Source of the DNA: a virus
DNA length: 34,441 nucleotides
Virus record (IMG/VR): IMGVR_UViG_3300042556_001594
Location: 1 to 34,441 of that record
Reading direction: 5' to 3' (one strand)
Position numbers and translations under genes: made by a program
Notes under the pieces: generated by a model
What the model was told of the DNA's origin: nothing
The model's input: the letters and a program-made list of their open reading frames with translations, nothing else
The model's database searches: none
Part shown: positions 7,289 to 13,707 of the stretch, in pieces
How positions within the stretch are numbered: position 1 is the first letter of the stretch
Layout: each line of letters begins with the position of its first letter

Positions 7289-9708
7289 GCGTTTTCGACT
7301 GCATCGACGAGCGCGTCATTAATGGCGAAATGGCGCCGGAAGAGGCCGAAATGATCAAGCCGATCATTTCCCGGCTGGCGCGCGAGAACGCGGGCCGCAT
7401 GGCGCCGGATCAGGCCGAGGCCGCTGCCCTGATCGACGCCGCGAAAATCCTTGGCTATCAGGCCGAACGCAAGCGCCGCCTCGCCAACCTGTCGATCCTT
7501 GCAACCGACCGCAACGCCACGCTCGCCCAGGCGCACCCGCAGGGCACCATTGCGGGCATTCTGTCGCTGCTGACCCGCGACACCCACGAATGGGCCAGCC
7601 ACGCCAATGTTGAGGCCCGCATCAAATCCATCCGAGGCGCCCTGCACGCGAAATGGAACGAGGGCCTGGCCGCGCTCAAACCGAAATTCGGCCTGATCCC
7701 GCGCACCGCCGAACTGCGCAACGTGGTGCGCGAGCTGCACGGCGTCTCGACCGGCGACGAGGCTGCGTCGATGCTGGCCCGGTCATGGGCCGATGCTGCC
7801 GAATATGCCCGGCAGCGGTTCAATCTGGCCGGTGGGGCCATAGGCAAGCGCGAAGACTGGGGCATGCCGCATCAGTATGACGCCCGCCGCGTGGCCAGTG
7901 TTTCACGTGAAACATTTGTGGATGAGATCGAGGCCGCCATCGATCCGGGCCGATCATTCGACCCCGAAACCAACATGCCGATGACCCGCGAGGCAATCCG
8001 CGACAGCATCGGCCGCAGCTATGACGCTATCGTGTCCTATGGTTGGTCGCGCCGCGAGCCCGGAACCTTTACCGGACGGGGCATGGTGGCCAACCGCCAT
8101 CAGGAGGGCCGCGTCTGGACATTCCGCGACGGCGACTCGTGGCTGGGCATCAACGACAAATACGGCGACCCGGACCTGTTCGGCTCCCTCACGGGGCATT
8201 TCGAGCGCATGGCACGCGACACGGCGATGCTGGAAATTCTCGGCCCGAACCCGGATGCCATGGTCCGCCACCTGATCGACATCGCCAAGCAGAAGGCGGC
8301 GACCAGTGGCGCCAAGGCACCCACCGGCAAAATCGTTGACGACACCTATAGGGTTCTGACCGGCGACATCAACCGGGGCGGCGACTGGTGGCTTCCGCGC
8401 TTCATGGACGGCCTGCGCAACATGCTGACCGCGGCGCAGCTCGGCGGCGCATTCCTGTCCAGCGTGACCGACTGGAACACCGTCCGCCTGGCCACGCAAT
8501 TTAACGGCCTGTCGGCCACCCGCACAATCTCGCGCTACACGCGGTTGGTGACGCCGCTCGGCATCGAATACCAGAAAACCGCCGTTCGCCTTGGCCTGAT
8601 CGCGGAAAACTGGACCAGCATGGCAGTAGCCGCCGCGCGCATCCAGGGCGAAGTTCTCGGCCCCAAGATGACGCGCATGTTTGCCGACACGGTGATGCGC
8701 GCCTCGCTTCTGTCCCCGCACACCCAGGCATCACGCTGGGCTTTCGGCATGGAGTTTCTCGGCCGGCTGGCCGACGACGTGGCGTCCCCGATCGACGACC
8801 TTGCGCCGCCGCTGCGCAACGCGCTGCAGCGGTACGGCATCACCGCCGCCGATTGGGATGCGATCCGCGCTGCGCCGCTTTACGATTACGAGGGCGCCAA
8901 CTTCATTGACTTTGAGGCTATCGCCCAGCAGCCGGGCGGTACGCGCCTTGCCTCGCGCATGATCGAGATGGTGCAGACGGAAACCGAATTTGCCATCCCG
9001 TCGGGCAATGCGCTGGTCAAGGGCATCCTGACCCAAGGCACCGAGCGCGGCACCTTTATCGGCGAAATGGCACGCAGCATCGCCATGTATAAATCGTTCC
9101 CGGTAACGCTTATGGCGACCCATCTGATGCGCGGCCTTTCGCGGCCATCGGTGGCGCAAAAGGGCATCTATCTCGCGGACATTTTTGTTTCGCTCACGAT
9201 GTTTGGCGCGCTTGCCTACCAGCTTAAACAGGTGCAGCGCGGCAAAGACCCGGCGCCGATGGACAACGAGAAATTCTGGATGGCCGCCATGATGCAAGGC
9301 GGCGGGCTCGGGCTGTTCGGCGATTTCTTCTTTGCCGATCAAAACCGTTTTGGCGGCGGGCCGATCGAGAGTTTTGCCGGCCCGGTTGCTGGCCTTGGCG
9401 CGGACCTGCTGCGCGTTACCGTCGGCAACCTGCAGCAAGCCGTCAAAGGCGAAGACACCAACGCTGGCCGCGAAGCTGTGCGGGCGCTTGGCCGCTACGC
9501 GCCGGGCGGCAGTTTGTGGTATACGAGGCTTGCCTTTGAGCGACAGGTGCTCGACCGCTTGCAAGAGCAGGTTGACCCTCGGGCGGCCCGATCCTTTCGC
9601 GACACCGAGTCCCGTGCGCGGCGGGACATGGGTCAACGGTTCTGGTGGGCGCCTGGCGAGCGCGCACCCGAGCGTGCCCCCGATCTTGACGCGGCGCTTG
9701 GAGGCTAG
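7285..9708 (+). CDS. Large internal (ejected) virion protein
   Basis: 807 residues, start by ATGA overlap. It belongs to a type seen in many podophage and prophage core clusters: N-terminal helical part; a segment around 178-215 (RFNLAGG...W-G-M-P-H-Q-Y-D); then DGDSWLGINDKYGDPDLFGSLTGHFERMARDTAMLEILGPNPDA at about 282-325; then a long helical C-terminal half with a hydrophobic, glycine-rich stretch near 665-690. It fills the gp16 position together with the upstream 819-residue protein. No protease or transglycosylase active site was identified. The gene contains a perfect parS palindrome at codons 205-210, described separately. Confidence 0.65.
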   Translation: MSVFDCIDERVINGEMAPEEAEMIKPIISRLARENAGRMAPDQAEAAALIDAAKILGYQAERKRRLANLSILATDRNATLAQAHPQGTIAGILSLLTRDTHEWASHANVEARIKSIRGALHAKWNEGLAALKPKFGLIPRTAELRNVVRELHGVSTGDEAASMLARSWADAAEYARQRFNLAGGAIGKREDWGMPHQYDARRVASVSRETFVDEIEAAIDPGRSFDPETNMPMTREAIRDSIGRSYDAIVSYGWSRREPGTFTGRGMVANRHQEGRVWTFRDGDSWLGINDKYGDPDLFGSLTGHFERMARDTAMLEILGPNPDAMVRHLIDIAKQKAATSGAKAPTGKIVDDTYRVLTGDINRGGDWWLPRFMDGLRNMLTAAQLGGAFLSSVTDWNTVRLATQFNGLSATRTISRYTRLVTPLGIEYQKTAVRLGLIAENWTSMAVAAARIQGEVLGPKMTRMFADTVMRASLLSPHTQASRWAFGMEFLGRLADDVASPIDDLAPPLRNALQRYGITAADWDAIRAAPLYDYEGANFIDFEAIAQQPGGTRLASRMIEMVQTETEFAIPSGNALVKGILTQGTERGTFIGEMARSIAMYKSFPVTLMATHLMRGLSRPSVAQKGIYLADIFVSLTMFGALAYQLKQVQRGKDPAPMDNEKFWMAAMMQGGGLGLFGDFFFADQNRFGGGPIESFAGPVAGLGADLLRVTVGNLQQAVKGEDTNAGREAVRALGRYAPGGSLWYTRLAFERQVLDRLQEQVDPRAARSFRDTESRARRDMGQRFWWAPGERAPERAPDLDAALGG
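7899..7914. promoter_or_regulatory. parS: parS-like palindrome (ParB binding site)
   Basis: TGTTTCACGTGAAACA is a perfect 16-bp palindrome identical to the canonical chromosomal parS site recognised by ParB in most bacteria, including alphaproteobacteria. It lies in frame within the ejected-protein gene, coding V-S-R-E-T at residues 206-210. It uses codons (TCA, CGT, ACA) that are unusual beside the AGC/TCG, CGC and ACC of the surrounding gene. That suggests selection for the DNA sequence. No second full site was found by eye. Confidence 0.75.
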
Positions 9709-9711
9709 GCC

Positions 9712-10944
9712 ATGACCGACTTTCCCATCACGGCGAACGACGCCCGCATTCAGTATACGGCGACGGCATCGCAGACTGTCTTTCCGTATGACTTTCCGAT
9801 CTTCGACCAGTCGCATCTCGCCGTCACGCGGGTGCGCGCGGGTGTCACCACGACGCTGGTCATCACCACCGACTATACGGTCAGCGGCGTTGGGGTGCAG
9901 GCGGGCGGCAACGTCACCCTCACTAGCGGCGCGACGACCGGCGACCTCATCACCATTTCCCGCGACGTGCCGGCCGCCCGCGCCACCGACTACAACGAGG
10001 CCGGAGATTTCTTTGCCACCGCGCTCAACCAGGATCTTGACCTGCTGGTGATGCAAGACCAGCAGATCATCCGCGACCTCGACCGCTCGCTGCGGCTGGC
10101 GGCAGAAGACATCCTGACCACGCTGAATGCCATCCCCAGCGTCAGCACGCGCGCCGGGCAATTCTTCACCTTCGACAGCAGCGGCCAGCCATCGGTGGCG
10201 GCGGGGGCGTCTGACGCGCCGGTTTCAAGCGCCATGGCCCCGGTTGTCGCCGCCATCAGCGTCAGCGCCGGCCGCGATGCCTTCGGGCTGGAAATCGGCA
10301 GCGACGTGCAAGCCTATGACGCGGGCCTGTCGAGCATCGCCAGCATCACCGTGACGGCCGATCGCCTGCTATACGCCATTGCGGCCGACCAGTTTGCCGC
10401 GACGACCATCACGCAATTCGGCCGCACTCTGATCGACGACGCCGACGCCGATGCGGCGCGCACCACCATCGGCATTTCAAACCACAACGCGATCACGGTG
10501 GACAGCACCGGGCGCATGACCAATGCGACCCAGCCGGCTTTCCTCGTCACCAAGAGCGCGTCACAGACCAACATCACGGCAGGCACGGCTATCACCGTGG
10601 CTTGGCAAACCGAGATCGTGGACCGGGGCGGCAACTTTGGCAGCAACCTGTTCACCGCGCCCATTACCGGCCTCTACCAGCTTGCCGTGCTGCTGCAGCT
10701 TACCGACATCGACACTGCGGCCTCGCAGTTGACCATTCGCCTCGTGACCAGCAATCGCAGCTATGTCACGGGCTATGACCCGGCGCGATTTAGCGCCGAC
10801 CTGAGCCTGTGGACGACGCCCATCAACATCCTTGCCGACATGGACGTGGGCGATACGGCGCACGTCACCGTGACGCAGACCGGCGGCAGCAACCAGCTTG
10901 ACATCAACGACACGTCGTTCTTCAGCGGCGTGCTGATCGCATAG
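9712..10944 (+). CDS. Tail fibre protein (T7 gp17-type N terminus, C1q-like C terminus)
   Basis: 410 residues, with GGAGG about 7 nt before the ATG and overlapping the end of the preceding gene. Residues 1-140 match the T7 tail-fibre N-terminal domain that attaches fibres to the tail: Y-T-A-T-A-S-Q-T-V-F-P-Y-D-F-P-I-F near 17-33, the L...R-D-V-P...T-D-Y-N segment around 83-95, then the long LNQDLDLLVMQDQQI helix. The middle is a short repetitive shaft. Residues 265-410 look like a trimeric C1q/TNF-like beta sandwich (FTAPITGLYQLAVLLQL; C-terminal F-x-G-V-L-I), a probable receptor-binding head. The fibre is short compared with T7 gp17 (553 residues). Confidence 0.85.
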   Translation: MTDFPITANDARIQYTATASQTVFPYDFPIFDQSHLAVTRVRAGVTTTLVITTDYTVSGVGVQAGGNVTLTSGATTGDLITISRDVPAARATDYNEAGDFFATALNQDLDLLVMQDQQIIRDLDRSLRLAAEDILTTLNAIPSVSTRAGQFFTFDSSGQPSVAAGASDAPVSSAMAPVVAAISVSAGRDAFGLEIGSDVQAYDAGLSSIASITVTADRLLYAIAADQFAATTITQFGRTLIDDADADAARTTIGISNHNAITVDSTGRMTNATQPAFLVTKSASQTNITAGTAITVAWQTEIVDRGGNFGSNLFTAPITGLYQLAVLLQLTDIDTAASQLTIRLVTSNRSYVTGYDPARFSADLSLWTTPINILADMDVGDTAHVTVTQTGGSNQLDINDTSFFSGVLIA

Positions 10945-10956
10945 GAGTGCATCGCC

Positions 10957-11172
10957 ATGACACGCCCCATTACTGACGACGAGCGCGCCGTTCTGGCGCA
11001 TGTCCTGATCGACCCGGACGCATGGTGGGCGCACGTCCAGTCGGCACCCAACGGGATCGACCCCGAGGCCATTATTGCCGAAAAGGTCAGCCGCTGGCGT
11101 CCGGCTTACCTGGCCGCGCGCCAGGCCGAGGGTGACGCCTACATGGCCCGATCCGAAAGGGAGCCAGAATAA
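10957..11172 (+). CDS. Small protein downstream of the tail fibre, unknown function
   Basis: 71 residues, with AGGAG 9 nt upstream of the ATG. The sequence is helical and charged (R-A-V-L-A-H-V-L-I-D-P-D-A-W-W-A-H, then A-E-K-V-S-R-W-R-P-A-Y). Similar small proteins sit after fibre genes in other phages, where a fibre-assembly role has been supposed. No function can be read from the sequence. Its stop overlaps the next ATG (TAATG). Confidence 0.7.
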   Translation: MTRPITDDERAVLAHVLIDPDAWWAHVQSAPNGIDPEAIIAEKVSRWRPAYLAARQAEGDAYMARSEREPE

Positions 11173-11501
11173 TGGCAGACGTTGAATACATAGACGACGG
11201 TATGCCGCGCAGGCTATCCGATGCCGAAATCAAGATGATTGCCCGGCAGGCCGGACGCGCGGCAGTCGAGGAAGCCATGCCGAAAATGCTGCTGCACATT
11301 GGCATCGACATCGGCGACCGCCCATCGGTTCTCGAGTTTCAGGCCGACCAGCGGTTTGTTCGGCGGGCGCGACGGTCGGCGGAAGACACTGGCCGGCAAA
11401 TCAAGAACGTCGGAATAGGCGCGGGCGTCATCTTCCTGTTCACGATCATCGGCATGGGGATGCGCGCATGGCTGAAACAGCAGGGGAGCGACATTCCATG
11501 A
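11172..11501 (+). CDS. Small single-TM protein, possible lysis accessory
   Basis: 109 residues. Residues 1-75 are soluble and helical (AGRAAVEEAMPKMLLHIGID, then a positively charged helix rich in arginine). One membrane segment follows near residues 80-98 (VGIGAGVIFLFTIIGMGM), then a short polar tail. It lies directly upstream of, and coupled by ATGA to, the M15 endolysin and two genes before the holin. A role in lysis (auxiliary holin or membrane anchor) is plausible. The layout resembles small phage proteins of the DUF6127 kind, but that match is from memory and unverified. Confidence 0.6.
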   Translation: MADVEYIDDGMPRRLSDAEIKMIARQAGRAAVEEAMPKMLLHIGIDIGDRPSVLEFQADQRFVRRARRSAEDTGRQIKNVGIGAGVIFLFTIIGMGMRAWLKQQGSDIP

Positions 11502-11890
11502 GCGAATATTTCAGCGATGCGGAGCTGGCCTGCCGGGCCAGTGGCAAAGTCATCATGGCGCCCGGCTTCCGGTCGGCGCTGAATGACCTGCGCGCCGAGT
11601 TTGGCGAGGCCATGCTGGTCACCAGCGCCTGCCGCACGCCGGAGCACAACGCCAGCGTGGGCGGCAACCCGCGCTCCCTGCACATGATCGGCAATCCGCA
11701 CTACGTCTTTGACGGCCGGGCGCTCGACACCTGCGCGGTGGACATTCAGACGCCCGATGGGGCCTATCGCGCCCGGCTGATCCGCATGGCGCTGCTGCGC
11801 GGCTGGTCCGTCGGCGTGGCCAAGACATTCACCCACATCGACCTGCGCACCCGCTACACCGCGATCCCGCAGCAGGTGTTCACCTACTAG
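11498..11890 (+). CDS. Endolysin, M15-type D-Ala-D-Ala carboxypeptidase/L,D-endopeptidase fold
   Basis: 130 residues from the ATG at 11498, which overlaps the previous stop. An in-frame ATG 30 bp earlier has no comparable logic. The zinc-peptidase pattern is visible: S-A-C-R-T-P-E-H-N near 43-51, then S-L-H at 60-62 (first ligand H62), A-V-D at 80-82 (ligand D82), and T-H-I-D-L at 112-116 (ligand H113). About ten residues are inserted between the first H and A-V-D compared with the usual S-x-H-x-x-G-x-A-x-D spacing. There is no signal peptide, so release would depend on the holin encoded next. It cleaves peptide crosslinks of the host cell wall. Confidence 0.85.
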   Translation: MSEYFSDAELACRASGKVIMAPGFRSALNDLRAEFGEAMLVTSACRTPEHNASVGGNPRSLHMIGNPHYVFDGRALDTCAVDIQTPDGAYRARLIRMALLRGWSVGVAKTFTHIDLRTRYTAIPQQVFTY

Positions 11891-11901
11891 AGGGATTCAC
11901 C

Positions 11902-12429
11902 ATGGCTATTCCATTGCTTGCAATCGCTGGCCTGGCGGCCGAATTCCTACCGGGGCTGGTCAAGCATCTGGCCGGCGACAAGGCCGGCGACGTTGCAGAG
12001 AAGATCGGCGGCGTCGTCACCCGCCTGACCGGCAAAAGCGATCCTGACGAGGCTTCGACCATCCTGCGCGCCAACCCCGATCTCGTCATTGCGCTGCGCC
12101 GCGACATGGCCGCCTATGAGGTTGAGCTGGAAAAGGCCTATCTCGCCGACCGGCAGGACGCCCGCGCCCGCGACGTGGCAATTCACTCCATGGGCCGGCG
12201 CAACTGGCGCGCCGACATCATGCTTGTCTGCGCCACGGCATCGCTGGTCTACATCATCTATGCCATCAACGGCAGCATCGGGAAGATCAGCGGCGAGGTG
12301 CTGGCCATTTTCAACATGGCGATCGGCGCGCTGCTCAAGATGATCGGTGACGCTTTCGCTTTTGAATTCGGCAGCTCGCGCTCGAGCAAAGACAAAGACG
12401 CCGCAATCATCGACCTCGCGCGGCGATAG
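11902..12429 (+). CDS. Holin, GTA-type three-TM family
   Basis: 175 residues, with AGAGGG before the ATG. The N terminus is hydrophobic (MAIPLLAIAGLAAEFLPGLV). An amphipathic, charged middle with E-V-E-L-E-K-A-Y-L-A-D-R-Q-D-A-R-A-R-D follows. Two membrane segments lie around 103-125 (ADIMLVCATASLVYIIYAI) and 132-150. The tail reads F-G-S-S-R-S-S-K-D-K-D, the ending typical of the three-TM holin family of alphaproteobacterial gene transfer agents and phages. It would let the M15 peptidase reach the wall. The 3' end overlaps the convergent leftward gene by 23 bp. Confidence 0.85.
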   Translation: MAIPLLAIAGLAAEFLPGLVKHLAGDKAGDVAEKIGGVVTRLTGKSDPDEASTILRANPDLVIALRRDMAAYEVELEKAYLADRQDARARDVAIHSMGRRNWRADIMLVCATASLVYIIYAINGSIGKISGEVLAIFNMAIGALLKMIGDAFAFEFGSSRSSKDKDAAIIDLARR

Positions 12430-12652
12430 GCCGCGGCGGCGGCTCCGGCTTGATGCCCGGCAGCGGCACGATGATCACCTCGACGTTGTGAGCGCGCAGC
12501 ATCGCGTCGATTGCTGACAGGGGCGGCGTCGCGCTTTCGTCCAGGCGCCACGAAATGCGCTCCGGCCCGACGCAGAACAGGCCGGACGGCGACGGCGGGA
12601 AGTCGTCGCACCACGTCACCAGCATCGTGATGAGCAGGATCTGCGCGGTCAT
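12407..12652 (-). CDS. Last gene of leftward unit, unknown, possibly exported
   Basis: 81 residues. The ATG follows the upstream TAG directly. The N terminus (MTAQILLITMLVTWC) is hydrophobic and could act as a signal or anchor, but the residues before Cys are not a good lipobox. The C terminus is proline-rich (I-V-P-L-P-G-I-K-P-E-P-P-P-R-P-I). Its position beside the lysis block and its layout faintly recall an outer-membrane spanin. The evidence is weak and it is best left as hypothetical. Confidence 0.5.
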   Translation of the reverse strand: MTAQILLITMLVTWCDDFPPSPSGLFCVGPERISWRLDESATPPLSAIDAMLRAHNVEVIIVPLPGIKPEPPPRPIAARGR

Positions 12653-12994
12653 CTAGGGCTGCTTCTCCTTCGCGCGGGCTTCGATGATCTCAGCCGCCTT
12701 TTCGAGATATGTTGCCGCCTTCTCGCACCGATCTTCGCCAGTGGCGTTAAGGTCGGCCCTGTACCGAGCGGCGCTTTGGCGGAGATTCTTGGCCCGCTCC
12801 CGCGCAATCTCCGCCGCCTCCCTGAGCCCTCGCAGGAACTCAGGGTGGATCGAATCGTCGCGCGACAGTCGGGCAATGAACGATGGGCCATCCTTGCAGT
12901 CGTGGGTGACGCCGTAGGTTATTTCCTGCTTGCAGCGCCCGCACTTGGGCAGACTGGCTAGCGGGGTCGCGTCACGTTCGGCGGGGGTGGTCAT
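12653..12994 (-). CDS. Small protein with zinc-knuckle-like cysteines and coiled coil
   Basis: 113 residues, start by ATGA overlap with the upstream stop. C-G-R-C near residues 18-21 and a later H-D-C (31-33) suggest a small metal-binding knuckle. Residues 50-110 form a long charged helix, probably coiled coil (LREAAEIARERAKNLRQS...YLEKAAEIIEARAKE). Function unknown. Confidence 0.65.
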   Translation of the reverse strand: MTTPAERDATPLASLPKCGRCKQEITYGVTHDCKDGPSFIARLSRDDSIHPEFLRGLREAAEIARERAKNLRQSAARYRADLNATGEDRCEKAATYLEKAAEIIEARAKEKQP

Positions 12995-13257
12995 GGCTTG
13001 GGGTACTCCCGAAAATACAGGCCGGCAATGTTGTGCTGGCAGAACTCGGCAATGGCGACATCACCCCGCCACACGCGCACGTATGGAATGTTGCTATACA
13101 TCCCGTCCTTCATGGTCGCCTCGATGCGCGTGACCCCGTTGCTGCCGACCGTGAAGCCGCCGACCTCTGGTTGGCCACTTTCGCCCGTGACGCCGAACAC
13201 TTCGATGCAGGCGATTTCTTGCTCAATGGGATGTATTCCCGGCTGACGTTCGCTCAT
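12991..13257 (-). CDS. Hypothetical phage protein
   Basis: 88 residues from the ATG at 13257, which overlaps the upstream TGA (ATGA) and sits just after GGGGCCGGGGA. A longer frame to 13287 exists, but the coupled start fits the operon pattern. Predicted beta-rich (I-A-C-I-E-V-F-G-V-T-G, Y-V-R-V-W-R-G-D-V-A-I-A-E-F-C-Q). No recognised domain. Confidence 0.6.
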   Translation of the reverse strand: MSERQPGIHPIEQEIACIEVFGVTGESGQPEVGGFTVGSNGVTRIEATMKDGMYSNIPYVRVWRGDVAIAEFCQHNIAGLYFREYPKP

Positions 13258-13276
13258 TCCCCGGCCCCCTCGCTGC
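13250..13276. repeat. 27-bp direct repeat, copy A (stop/SD/start cassette)
   Basis: Identical to 13623-13649. Read on the minus strand it encodes the last S-E-G-A-G-E codons of the upstream frame, a G-rich ribosome binding stretch and the ATGAGCGA stop-start of the next gene. A duplicated translational junction within the operon. Confidence 0.85.
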
Positions 13277-13430
13277 GTCGGTTCCATGCGGCGATGGCTT
13301 GCTGTTCTGTTTCTCCGAAAAACGCTTTAACAGGCCAAGCCGAGCACTCGACATACCACCTGCCTTTGCGTTTCTCGACGCGCGCTGACGCACCGCAACC
13401 GCACGGCTTCAGTTCTTCCTGGCTGGTCAT
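13254..13430 (-). CDS. Lar-like restriction alleviation family protein
   Basis: 58 residues from the ATG at 13430 (ATGA overlap). The pattern L-K-P-C-G-C-G-A near 8-15, W-Y-V-E-C near 25-29, T-E-Q-Q-A-I-A-A-W-N-R-R at 41-52 is the classic Lar/zinc-ribbon layout (cysteines, then A-I-x-x-W-N-x-R). Rac prophage Lar modulates type I restriction, but most phage members are uncharacterised. Only three of the usual four or more cysteines are present, so the metal site may be degenerate. Confidence 0.7.
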   Translation of the reverse strand: MTSQEELKPCGCGASARVEKRKGRWYVECSAWPVKAFFGETEQQAIAAWNRRSEGAGE

Positions 13431-13630
13431 GGCGCTATCCCCGTGTCCCACCCATACGTATCCGGGCCGTCTTCGCCGTCGCAAGATTCGCGCACCAAGG
13501 CGTCGTATTTGTCGCCAGTCAGGATGCGCAGCATTTGGTCGATCACCCACATCTTGTGGTGCGCGCCGTCAATGCCGCCGTATTGGAACGCCAGTTCGAT
13601 CGCGGCCTCAATCTTCTCTGCGTCGCTCAT
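13427..13630 (-). CDS. Conserved small phage protein
   Basis: 67 residues from the ATG at 13630, in an ATGA overlap with the 16-codon frame upstream. The segment A-F-Q-Y-G-G-I-D-G-A-H-H-K-M-W-V-I-D-Q-M and the ending G-P-D-T-Y-G-W-D-T-G-I-A-P are typical of a small conserved protein found in many phages, whose function is not known to me. It probably folds as a helical unit. Confidence 0.7.
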   Translation of the reverse strand: MSDAEKIEAAIELAFQYGGIDGAHHKMWVIDQMLRILTGDKYDALVRESCDGEDGPDTYGWDTGIAP

Positions 13631-13649
13631 TCCCCGGCCCCCTCGCTGC
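13623..13649. repeat. 27-bp direct repeat, copy B (stop/SD/start cassette)
   Basis: Identical to 13250-13276. In this copy the upstream frame is only 16 codons long. The mismatches on either side (13622 vs 13249, 13650 vs 13277) define the exact length. Confidence 0.85.
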
Positions 13650-13677
13650 TGCAATAATAATTCACCTTGTCGCTCAT
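13627..13677 (-). CDS. Possible 16-residue leader peptide
   Basis: M-S-D-K-V-N-Y-Y-C-S-S-E-G-A-G-E, preceded by AAGGGG about 7 nt before the ATG, and ending with an ATGA overlap onto the next gene. The last residues (S-E-G-A-G-E) match the end of the Lar-like protein because both lie on a 27-bp duplicated DNA segment. It could be a translated leader that couples ribosomes to the next gene, or a decayed duplicate. Confidence 0.4.
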   Translation of the reverse strand: MSDKVNYYCSSEGAGE

Positions 13678-13707
13678 CGTTTGACCCCTTGTTGTACGCC
13701 CCCTTGT

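Noticed and set aside
12407-12652. Outer-membrane spanin in the last leftward gene
   Set aside because: The hydrophobic N terminus and Pro-rich end are suggestive, but the residue before Cys is Trp, which is not a workable lipobox, and no partner inner-membrane spanin is seen.
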